Under the pieces are notes generated by a model. That model searched no databases and was not told the origin of the DNA. It was given only the letters and a program-made list of their open reading frames with translations. A DNA stretch of 33,950 nt. Origin: Parcubacteria group bacterium. GTDB taxonomy: Bacteria; Patescibacteriota; Minisyncoccia; Phycocordibacterales; Zambryskibacteraceae. The position numbers were made by a program, and so were the translations under genes. Each line of letters begins with the position of its first letter. Position 1 is the stretch's first letter. Location: the NCBI GenBank assembly GCA_028286565.1, contig JAQBRH010000004.1:1-33950 (forward strand), in the 5' to 3' direction. Of the stretch, positions 1 to 6,972 are shown piece after piece.

Positions 1-30
1 GTACGAAGTTGGAACTTTTATAAATAAATA

Positions 31-52
31 GGCGCTATCCGTAGATAGCGCC
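31..52 (-). terminator. Hairpin terminator downstream of the 88..552 orphan gene
   Basis: Perfect 9-bp stem GGCGCTATC/GATAGCGCC with 4-nt loop, followed on the minus strand by an A/T-rich tract (TATTTATTTATAAAAG). Confidence 0.6.
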
Positions 53-87
53 GTTGCGACCGTTTATAAGGCTGGTCGCCGTACCTT

Positions 88-552
88 TTATGCTCCGCGG
101 AGAATGCGGAGCCTTTCCTGCATCGCAGGGAGCGCAAGTATCCTGGCTCGCCTTTCCTGCGCTTCCAGCTCTCCCTCTTCTACATCCCCACCGAGGCGCT
201 TGATGGAGGACAAAATGTCCGCCATCTTCGCGATGATGACCCGAATGCAGAGCTCAACGAGGACGTCCCTTCCGTCCGTTTCCGCAGAAAAAATGGAGCG
301 CTCGGAAACCTGCGAGATCGCAATCTTTCGACTGCCCATATCATGCACCTGCTCGAGGCTAATACCGCAAACAGCGATCTTGCCGAGCGTCTCGGGGCTC
401 CGCTGAGTGAGCCAGACCCAAAGATAGTTGTAGATCATCTCATTGGAGTACAGCTTCTTCGCTGCATCCTTCGGATCGAGTGCGGCGTCACGTGAAGTGA
501 CACTGATCTCTCCGATCAACTGCTTTGCGAGGTTGTGAATGTACCGTCCCAT
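88..552 (-). CDS. Hypothetical protein (orphan), MGRYIHNLAKQ...
   Basis: ORF 88..576; the second Met is preceded by AGGAGGA at SD spacing, so start is placed at 552. Has its own promoter and terminator. No family recognised. Confidence 0.65.
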   Translation of the reverse strand: MGRYIHNLAKQLIGEISVTSRDAALDPKDAAKKLYSNEMIYNYLWVWLTQRSPETLGKIAVCGISLEQVHDMGSRKIAISQVSERSIFSAETDGRDVLVELCIRVIIAKMADILSSIKRLGGDVEEGELEAQERRARILALPAMQERLRILRGA

Positions 553-653
553 GATTTCCTCCTGCCTATAAGGCAAGTGATGATACTCGCTCTGCCGTAT
601 GGCCTGGGTCTGGGATAGACCGCTGAGTAACGCGCATGCGTTCTCCTGGCGAG

Positions 654-671
654 GTTAGCTACGTAGCTAAC
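654..671. promoter_or_regulatory. Perfect 18-bp palindrome GTTAGCTACGTAGCTAAC at the predicted transcription start (operator or 5' hairpin)
   Basis: Exact self-complementarity; lies just downstream of the -10 box at 678..683. Confidence 0.6.
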
Positions 672-677
672 ATATTA

Positions 678-706
678 ATAATACGCCTAAATTGATGTTT
701 TGTCAA
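678..706 (-). promoter_or_regulatory. Sigma70-type promoter TTGACA-N17-TATTAT
   Basis: -35 TTGACA (701..706, minus), 17-nt spacer, -10 TATTAT (678..683). Confidence 0.8.
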
Positions 707-742
707 GTTTTGCTGGCCCTGTGGGACGAAGTTGGAACCAGG

Positions 743-1243
743 TTAAACTAGGCCCTTTTGTGCCTCTTCGATGAGCTTCAAGCTAGTAAGTCGATGATAG
801 TACCTAGATTGATATTCTTCTGAATCTTTGGATAACTCAGAACTCTCCATTTCTTTAATCCTATCTTCTAACATTTTCTTTGCCTCTGATATCTTCATAA
901 AGTGACGATTCTTGCCAATTTCATCTTTTTGGGTACTTATTGGATTCTGTAAAGAAATAAGCCTTGTGAGGAAACCATGAATCTCATATTTCTTCTGTAT
1001 AAAATCTCTATATTGAATTACTACCCCAAGTTCTTTTTCAATAGTTACAACGGCACCAACTTCCTCTAAGCATTCACGTTTTAATCCTTCTTCCATGGTC
1101 TCTCCAGATTCAACTCCACCGCCTGGTAAATAATTATTAAAAAGCAAAATATTATTTTCTTTATCTAAAATAACCACTTTAGCAACTAGGCGGATTGGAT
1201 ACTCCTGAGATTGGTCTCCCTTTAAAACTAAAAGTTGATTCAC
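743..1243 (-). CDS. NUDIX hydrolase
   Basis: Canonical Nudix box GGGVESGETMEEGLKRECLEEVGA. GTG start; AT-rich compared with neighbours. Confidence 0.85.
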   Translation of the reverse strand: MNQLLVLKGDQSQEYPIRLVAKVVILDKENNILLFNNYLPGGGVESGETMEEGLKRECLEEVGAVVTIEKELGVVIQYRDFIQKKYEIHGFLTRLISLQNPISTQKDEIGKNRHFMKISEAKKMLEDRIKEMESSELSKDSEEYQSRYYHRLTSLKLIEEAQKGLV

Positions 1244-1261
1244 GAATATATTATAACTTAG

Positions 1262-1285
1262 GCGCTGCCGATCAGGGACTCGAAT
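1262..1285 (-). pseudogene. Possible tRNA 3'-end remnant (TTCGAGTCCCTGATCGGCA)
   Basis: T-loop-like TTCGAGTC plus acceptor-like 3' end, but no complementary 5' T-stem and no tRNA body upstream. Confidence 0.4.
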
Positions 1286-1314
1286 CTTTTAACCATGTGG
1301 GACCAAATTACGAG

Positions 1315-1387
1315 AGCCACCTGTCAGAGTCGAACTGACGACCTTCACTTTACAAAAGTGTTGCTCTACCAACTGAGCTAAGGTGGC
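1315..1387 (-). tRNA. tRNA-Thr (anticodon TGT)
   Basis: GCCACCT/AGGTGGC acceptor stem, D-arm GCTCAGTTGGTAGAGC, anticodon loop TTTGTAA, T-arm CTGACAG-type stem around TTCGACT. Confidence 0.93.
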
Positions 1388-1388
1388 T

Positions 1389-1625
1389 TTATAAACGGGA
1401 TGACAAATACCTCCTACCAAACCCTGTCTTGAAATACTTCTCCCTTTGTATCGCCTTTTCTTTACTTAAGCAAGCTTCATAGTATTCAAGCGACAAAGGA
1501 ATTCGATCCTTCGTTGCAACGACTAAGCCTTTGTTATGCTTTTGAACTCGAGCCCTCAAATCATCTGTCCATCCGACATACAACTTTCCATCTTTTGAAC
1601 TCCGTAGTACATAAGTGTAATACAT
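1389..1625 (-). CDS. Small GIY-YIG domain endonuclease-like protein
   Basis: YYTYVLRSSKDGKLYVGWTDDLRARVQKHNKG...REKYFKTGFGRRYL matches the short single-domain GIY-YIG family. Confidence 0.85.
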   Translation of the reverse strand: MYYTYVLRSSKDGKLYVGWTDDLRARVQKHNKGLVVATKDRIPLSLEYYEACLSKEKAIQREKYFKTGFGRRYLSSRL

Positions 1626-1627
1626 AG

Positions 1628-1703
1628 TGTTGCTCTACCCGCCCGCCATCGCAAGATTGAGCTTGCTCAGGCGTTGCGGGCGGGCCAACTGAGCTAAGGT
1701 GGC
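1628..1703 (-). pseudogene. Duplicated 5' half of tRNA-Thr interrupted by a palindromic insert
   Basis: GCCACCTTAGCTCAGTTGG + 45-nt palindromic insert + GGTAGAGCAACACT, matching the 5' 31 nt of the intact tRNA at 1315..1387. Confidence 0.85.
1638..1684. repeat. REP/MITE-like nested palindrome
   Basis: Minus strand CCCGCCCGCAACGCCTGAGCAAGCTCAATCTTGCGATGGCGGGCGGG: nested arms CCCGCC/GGCGGG, CGCAA/TTGCG, TGAGC/GCTCA. Confidence 0.7.
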
Positions 1704-1709
1704 GTTGGG

Positions 1710-2150
1710 CTACTTTACCTCTTCTTCGGAGTTTTGGGAATCGATCGCGAGATTCTCCGGAGTATCCTCGAGGCCGGCCGCGGTCTCCTTTTCCATCTCT
1801 GAGATGTTCTTGAAGAATTCGGAGATGCCTTCGTTCTTCGGCTTGAGGAGCTTGGTGTTCCTGATGTCCCCGAGGTATTTCTGGCTTTTCTCCTTGATGA
1901 CCGCTTCGGACTTGTTCAAGAAGTTCCTTGTGTGGAGCGGAAGCTGCTTCTTCACGAAGAACTCGCCCCTTTCCTTTAGATCGCCATAGGAATGCGCCGC
2001 GATGTGCGAGAGAGAGCGGAGTCGGGTATCCCCCTTGGAGATAAGCGTAAGGACGCCCAGGGGCTTCCTGCGCTTTGTCTCCCAAATCTTCGCGAGCAGC
2101 AAGAGGACGATGACCGCGCCCGAGAAGTAAAAAAGGATAATGGATACCAT
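1710..2150 (-). CDS. Hypothetical membrane-anchored protein (single N-terminal TM helix)
   Basis: Start MVSIILFYFSGAVIVLLLLAKIWETKRRKPLG; the upstream part of the listed ORF overlaps tsf and is not credible. Confidence 0.65.
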   Translation of the reverse strand: MVSIILFYFSGAVIVLLLLAKIWETKRRKPLGVLTLISKGDTRLRSLSHIAAHSYGDLKERGEFFVKKQLPLHTRNFLNKSEAVIKEKSQKYLGDIRNTKLLKPKNEGISEFFKNISEMEKETAAGLEDTPENLAIDSQNSEEEVK

Positions 2151-2154
2151 TGTA

Positions 2155-2745
2155 TTATTCGGATACCGAGAAGCGTACGTAGCGCCTGATCTCCGTGCGC
2201 TCGCCGAACTTTTGGACGGCGCCGTTAACGAGGTCCTGGATCTTTTGATCAGGGTTCTTGATGTATGGCTGTTCAAGGAGGACCTTGTCCGCAAAGTACG
2301 AATCAACTTTGCCCGCAAGGATCTTCTCCTGCATGTCAGCCGGCTTGTCGGCGACCTCGGCCTTGAAGGTTTCCATGACCTTGTTCCTGTCCTCTTCGGA
2401 GATCTCTTCCTTCTTCAAATATTTTGGATTGACCGCGGCGACGTGCATGGCGATGTCATAGGCGATGGCCTTGAATTCAGGGTTCTTGGCGACGAAGTCT
2501 GTTTCGCAGGAAAGTTCGACGAGGACGCCTATCGCACCCGAGGCATGGATATAGGAGGCCACAGTCCCCGCTCCGAGAGTTCGGTCACCTTTCTTTGAGG
2601 CGATCTCCGAACCTTTCTTCTGGAGGAGGATGCGCGCCTTTTCGCGGTCACCGCCGGCGTCTTCAAGCGCCTTTTTGCACTGCATAATAGAAAGCCCGGT
2701 TTCTTCGCGGAGAGCTTTGATCTCTTCTGTCGAGACAGTGGTCAT
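2155..2745 (-). CDS. tsf: Translation elongation factor Ts
   Basis: N-terminal IKALREETGLSIMQCKKALEDAGGDREKARILLQKKG; VELSCETDFVAKNPEF motif. Confidence 0.95.
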   Translation of the reverse strand: MTTVSTEEIKALREETGLSIMQCKKALEDAGGDREKARILLQKKGSEIASKKGDRTLGAGTVASYIHASGAIGVLVELSCETDFVAKNPEFKAIAYDIAMHVAAVNPKYLKKEEISEEDRNKVMETFKAEVADKPADMQEKILAGKVDSYFADKVLLEQPYIKNPDQKIQDLVNGAVQKFGERTEIRRYVRFSVSE

Positions 2746-2786
2746 AACGTACAATAATTATATAGTAAAAACACCTATCCGAGGGA

Positions 2787-3527
2787 TTATTTTACCTCTG
2801 GAGCAACTGCGGGTTCAGCGGGCTTCTGTTTTGAAACGCCTTCTTTGTAGGCTTTGACGATCTCAGCGAGGATGTACCCGATGCTTGAGACGGAAGAATC
2901 GTTCGCGGGGATGGCGATGTCGACCGAGTGGAGATCGCAGTCGGATCCTGCAAGGGCGACGACGGGGATGTTCATGCGCTTTGCTTCAGACACAGCGATG
3001 TGCTCTTTCTTCGGGTCAACGACGACGAGGAACTTTGGCAAGGCTTTCATGAGGACGAGTCCGCTGAAGTAGAGGTGGAGCTTGTCGATCTCGCGGTCGA
3101 TAAGGAGGCGCTCCTTTTTGGTGTATTTGCTGAGCTCGCCTTTTTCCTTCTGCATCAATAGCTCTTCCATCTTGGTAACGCGCTTTCGGATCTCAGGGAA
3201 GTTCGTGAGGGTGCCTCCGATCCATCGTCCGTGAACGTAGGGCATAGAGAGGACGTCGCCGGCATCTTTGACCGCTTTTCGTGCTTCTGATTTGCCTCCG
3301 ACGAAGAGGACGGATGCTCCGTTTATCGCTTTGTCTTCGACGAATTTAAGGGCCTTTTCAAGCTCGGTCTTTACCTTCTCAAGGTCGAAGATCTCGATCT
3401 TGTTCTTGGAGCCGTAGATAAAAGGCTTTGAAGACGGGTGTCTGCGGGACTTCACAAAGCCGAAATGAGCTCCATTCTTGAAGAGCTCGGCGATGCGGGG
3501 GTCGTTCACGGTTGATTTATCTGCCAT
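2787..3527 (-). CDS. rpsB: 30S ribosomal protein S2
   Basis: GAHFGFVKSRRHPSSKPFIYGSKNKIEIFDLEKV, YVHGRWIGGTLTNFPEIRKRV, SDCDLHSVDIAIPANDSS. Confidence 0.95.
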   Translation of the reverse strand: MADKSTVNDPRIAELFKNGAHFGFVKSRRHPSSKPFIYGSKNKIEIFDLEKVKTELEKALKFVEDKAINGASVLFVGGKSEARKAVKDAGDVLSMPYVHGRWIGGTLTNFPEIRKRVTKMEELLMQKEKGELSKYTKKERLLIDREIDKLHLYFSGLVLMKALPKFLVVVDPKKEHIAVSEAKRMNIPVVALAGSDCDLHSVDIAIPANDSSVSSIGYILAEIVKAYKEGVSKQKPAEPAVAPEVK

Positions 3528-3540
3528 ATTTGGTCGAACA

Positions 3541-3569
3541 ATCATACCAAAACCCCTCTATTTATGCAA
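3541..3569 (-). promoter_or_regulatory. Promoter upstream of rpsB, TTGCAT-N17-TATGAT
   Basis: -35 at 3564..3569, -10 at 3541..3546 on the minus strand, directly adjoining the prfA stop. Confidence 0.6.
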
Positions 3570-4547
3570 TTATTCGGCCTCATCGCTCGTAAACTCGGTC
3601 GCATTGGCCAGGGCGTCGATAATGGGGTCCAAATAGCCGAGAAAGATCTTCTCGATGTTGTGCCACGATTCCTTGATGCGGTGGTCGGTGATGCGGTCTT
3701 GGAGGATGTTGTAGGTGCGGATCTTCTCGGAGCGATCGGCTGTGCCGATCTGGGCCTTGCGCTCACCGGCATATTTCGCCGCTTCCTCTTCGTCCTTTTT
3801 CATCTGAAGTTTGGCGATGAGGAGGGACATGGCCATCTCGCGGTTCTTCAGCTGATTCCTCTGAGAGGTCGAGCGGACGTCGATGCCTGTCGCTTTGTGG
3901 ATGATGCGGACGGCAGTCTCCACTTTGTTCACGTTCTGGCCGCCGGCTCCTCCCGAGCGAGAGGTCTCGATCTCGATGTCCGTCGGCTTGATCTCAATAG
4001 TGGTCCTTTTTCGGAGGGGCAAGATAGCGACCGACGCGGTCGAAGTATGAACTCTGCCCATCTTCTCGGTTGCCGGCACTCGCTGAACGCGATGCACGCC
4101 CGTCTCATAGCGGAGCTTTTTGTACACATCGAGGCCGTGGATCTCGAACGAGGCTTCTTTGTATCCTCCGATCGAGGTGGTTGATTCATCGATGACTGAG
4201 ACTCCCCAGCCCTGGAACTTGGCATACGCTCTGTACATGTCCGCAAGTTCCTTGGCAAAGAGGGCCGCTTCGTCCCCGCCCGCGCCGGCTCGCACTTCGA
4301 GGATGATCTCGTTCGGAAATTCTTCTTCTTTTTCTTCCTGCTTCTCGATCTCCCGCATTTCCTTCATGAGGGTTTCTTTTTGGAGAGCGATGTCCGCGAG
4401 TTCCTCTTCGGCGAGCTTTTGCATCTCCGGGTCCGTCCCGGCCATCTCCTTTGTCTCCCCTTCCTGCTTTTCGAGGCGCATGAAAGACTCTGCGAGGTAG
4501 GCGGTCCGAGGGTTATCTTTATATTTTTTGATGTCGTCCGGGTTCAT
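3570..4547 (-). CDS. prfA: Peptide chain release factor 1
   Basis: GGQ motif ([18 protein letters not shown]), [14 protein letters not shown] motif. Start set at [12 protein letters not shown]. Confidence 0.95.
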   Translation of the reverse strand: MNPDDIKKYKDNPRTAYLAESFMRLEKQEGETKEMAGTDPEMQKLAEEELADIALQKETLMKEMREIEKQEEKEEEFPNEIILEVRAGAGGDEAALFAKELADMYRAYAKFQGWGVSVIDESTTSIGGYKEASFEIHGLDVYKKLRYETGVHRVQRVPATEKMGRVHTSTASVAILPLRKRTTIEIKPTDIEIETSRSGGAGGQNVNKVETAVRIIHKATGIDVRSTSQRNQLKNREMAMSLLIAKLQMKKDEEEAAKYAGERKAQIGTADRSEKIRTYNILQDRITDHRIKESWHNIEKIFLGYLDPIIDALANATEFTSDEAE

Positions 4548-4557
4548 ACAATAGAAA

Positions 4558-4585
4558 AGACCTGAGGTAATTGTACCCCAGGTCC
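4558..4585 (-). terminator. Rho-independent terminator after rpmE
   Basis: GACCTGGGGT..ACCTCAGGTC hairpin followed by TTTTC on the minus strand. Confidence 0.7.
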
Positions 4586-4590
4586 GTTGG

Positions 4591-4848
4591 TTATTTCTTT
4601 GAGGCTTTGGCCTGCTTCTGCTTGAAGCGTTCGACGCGTCCTGCGGTGTCGAGGCTCTTCTCCTGACCGGTATAGAAAGGGTGGGTGGCTGAAGAGATCT
4701 CGACGTTGAACATCGGATATTCCTTGCCGTCCTTGGCTTTCTTGGTCTCCTTGGTGGCGACGGTCGAGGGAATGATGAATTCAGCCCCATTTGAGCTGTC
4801 GACGAAGAGGACTGGCCTGTAGTTATCCGGGTGGATTTCCTTTTTCAT
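4591..4848 (-). CDS. rpmE: 50S ribosomal protein L31, type B
   Basis: [30 protein letters not shown]...[26 protein letters not shown]; lacks the zinc-binding Cys residues. Confidence 0.9.
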   Translation of the reverse strand: MKKEIHPDNYRPVLFVDSSNGAEFIIPSTVATKETKKAKDGKEYPMFNVEISSATHPFYTGQEKSLDTAGRVERFKQKQAKASKK

Positions 4849-4856
4849 AGAGTGAC

Positions 4857-4884
4857 ACTATAGCACGATTTATATGCCTTGCAA
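4857..4884 (-). promoter_or_regulatory. Promoter of rpmE, TTGCAA-N16-TATAGT
   Basis: -35 at 4879..4884, -10 at 4857..4862; start codon only 8 nt downstream of the -10. Confidence 0.65.
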
Positions 4885-6243
4885 CGGGTCGATCATGGTG
4901 GTTTGGATGGTCGCCGCCTTGGCCATGACCTGGTTGCCATAGGCGGATCCCGGGCCCGCTGCGCAGGATTTGCCCGAATAATACTTGCAGGCGGCGTTTC
5001 GCTCGGCCTCGAAGGTGCCTACCGCCGCACCGTTCCCCTTGAGAAGGATCGCAAGGGCCATGATGGCGTCCTGGGGGTTCCATGGATCAGCGGGATTGTG
5101 GCCCGTTAGGGATGCGACCTGCCCGGCTATGATGTTCCACGTCGAAGGGATGAACTGCGCCGGACCCATCGCCCCTCCGTATCCGATCGAGAGAGGGCAG
5201 GACACCTTGGTGGTGAGAGGATCTCGCCCGACGGCAGGAAGGATGGTCTGCAGGAGAGGAAGGTCGCGGGTCGGATGAATGCCGTTCGCGAAGACCTTGC
5301 CGCTATTCACGCTCTTGGTTTCCCCGGTCAGGAGGTTCGTGATCACGCATGAACCGACGTTCGCGCCGAGATTCGATTCTTGGGTGAGAATGCCGAGAAT
5401 AAGGGCCGGGCGGACACCGGTCTTTGCACTCGCATTGTTCGCATACTGGAGAGCGGTCCCGAAGGGAATGGCGCCCGTGTCGCGGAGATTAAAGAGCACG
5501 GCGCGGATCTGGGCGGCTTTGGCCTGGCGATCGGCGAGGACTTGCGAGTACGATTTCTCCTTATTTTTGCTTTCGGCGAGAAGATCCTTCTTTTGGGCTT
5601 GGCTTACTTCGACTTCTTTCTTAGCCTGTTCGATGAGCGCCTTGGCTGCAGAGGCGGCTTCTTTTTGCTTGGCCAATTCGGCCTTTTGAGCCTCTGTCTC
5701 GGCTTTGTTCCCGCGGAGCAAGGCAAAAACGTCTTGAAGGGATCGCTCGGTCGATGAATAGGTGTCGACGTCCACGAAGAAGCTCGAGAGATCCTCATTC
5801 GAGAGCATCGCCTCGGTTAACGTATATGAATCTATCTCGTTCGTCTTCCTAAGAAGTTCGGCGAGCGAATTCCTCCCGTCTTCGATCTTCCCGTCGAGTA
5901 CGTTTATCTCTGCCTGCTTATCGGTGATATTTTTGCCGAGGCTTGCTATGGCGATGCTTTTGGCCTTGATGCTTGCCTGAGCGGCGTTGATCTTTGCCGT
6001 GAGGGTTGCCACGTCGCGGGCATATGAGGCGCTGTCCTGCTTTGTATTATTTAAAACGGTCGTCCACTTGGCGATCTCGGCGTTACAGGCTTCGAGGTCG
6101 GCTCGAAGCTGATCCTGGCTTTTGCCCGTGGTGTCGGTCGTACACGCATCCGCCGCCAGCGCCGGGAAGGGCGCGAAAGATCCGAGCCCCAGAGAGAGCG
6201 CGATGATTATGGCGAATATTCGTGTTCTAAAAGACCTATTCAT
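4870..6243 (-). CDS. Secreted lytic transglycosylase with N-terminal coiled coil
   Basis: Signal peptide MNRSFRTRIFAIIIALSLGLGSFAPFPALA; long coiled coil; transglycosylase-like motifs ILGILTQESNLG and GGAMGPAQFIPSTW. Confidence 0.82.
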   Translation of the reverse strand: MNRSFRTRIFAIIIALSLGLGSFAPFPALAADACTTDTTGKSQDQLRADLEACNAEIAKWTTVLNNTKQDSASYARDVATLTAKINAAQASIKAKSIAIASLGKNITDKQAEINVLDGKIEDGRNSLAELLRKTNEIDSYTLTEAMLSNEDLSSFFVDVDTYSSTERSLQDVFALLRGNKAETEAQKAELAKQKEAASAAKALIEQAKKEVEVSQAQKKDLLAESKNKEKSYSQVLADRQAKAAQIRAVLFNLRDTGAIPFGTALQYANNASAKTGVRPALILGILTQESNLGANVGSCVITNLLTGETKSVNSGKVFANGIHPTRDLPLLQTILPAVGRDPLTTKVSCPLSIGYGGAMGPAQFIPSTWNIIAGQVASLTGHNPADPWNPQDAIMALAILLKGNGAAVGTFEAERNAACKYYSGKSCAAGPGSAYGNQVMAKAATIQTTMIDPLQGI

Positions 6244-6262
6244 ATGTAATAGAAGAAAGGGC

Positions 6263-6916
6263 TTATTCAGCCTTTGCTTCACCCTCAGAGGCAGCGGCCT
6301 CTTCATCTTTGCCCTTCTTCTCTACTTCGATAGCAGAGAGGTCCACAGGTGCGACCTCTTCCTCCTTCTCTTCTCGAGGAGCGGATACGAGAGCGATCAC
6401 TTCGTCTTCTGGCACCTTGAGGAGAACGCCGGCCGGAAGTTTCAGGTCTTTGGCGAGGATCTGGCTTTCAAAGCTCGACAACGAGGAGATATCGACGACG
6501 ATGTTGTGGGGGAGGTCCTTCGGCATAGCTTCGATCTTCAAGGCGTGGACAACCTTCACGAGCGTACCGCCGAGATCCTTGATAGCAGGGGAAACACCTT
6601 CGAATTCGAGAGGAATTTCAACTTCCACTTTGTGGCCCTTTTCGAAGACATAGAAGTCTGCGTGGCGAGGAACTCCCGAGACGGGGTCAAAATCGATCTC
6701 ATGGATGAGACTTTCAACGGCTCCGGACGGAGTTTGGAGGCTGATCACGCTTGATTCTCCGGCTTCTTTCCAGACCTTCATAAAATCCACCATGGAAATA
6801 GAAATGGGGGTTGAAGGTTCCTTTTTGCCGTAGAATACGGCCGGGAGCTTCCCGGCTTTGCGTAGATCGGCGAGTTTGGCGCTTGTGTCGCGCGGTTCGG
6901 CCTTTAAATTTGTCAT
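6263..6916 (-). CDS. rplY: 50S ribosomal protein L25 (Ctc family)
   Basis: KLRKAGKLPAVFYGKKEPSTPISI-type N-terminus, HADFY motif, Glu-rich C-terminal extension. Confidence 0.9.
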   Translation of the reverse strand: MTNLKAEPRDTSAKLADLRKAGKLPAVFYGKKEPSTPISISMVDFMKVWKEAGESSVISLQTPSGAVESLIHEIDFDPVSGVPRHADFYVFEKGHKVEVEIPLEFEGVSPAIKDLGGTLVKVVHALKIEAMPKDLPHNIVVDISSLSSFESQILAKDLKLPAGVLLKVPEDEVIALVSAPREEKEEEVAPVDLSAIEVEKKGKDEEAAASEGEAKAE

Positions 6917-6922
6917 TTCCCT

Positions 6923-6950
6923 ATTTTACATGAGCGAGGACTAAAATCAA
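6923..6950 (-). promoter_or_regulatory. Promoter of L25 gene, TTGATT-N16-TAAAAT
   Basis: -35 at 6945..6950, -10 at 6923..6928; ATG 6 nt downstream. Confidence 0.6.
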
Positions 6951-6972
6951 CCCCGCCCCGGCCTGGGGTGGC

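Noticed and set aside
1561-2085. Minus-strand 174-aa ORF overlapping the GIY-YIG gene and the 1710..2150 gene
   Set aside because: Alternate frame through the tRNA fragment; no recognisable motif and very basic/low-quality composition.
3570-4547. Possible UGA recoding (as in some CPR lineages)
   Set aside because: The listed ORFs were translated with the standard stops and give intact conserved proteins; no in-frame UGA evidence.
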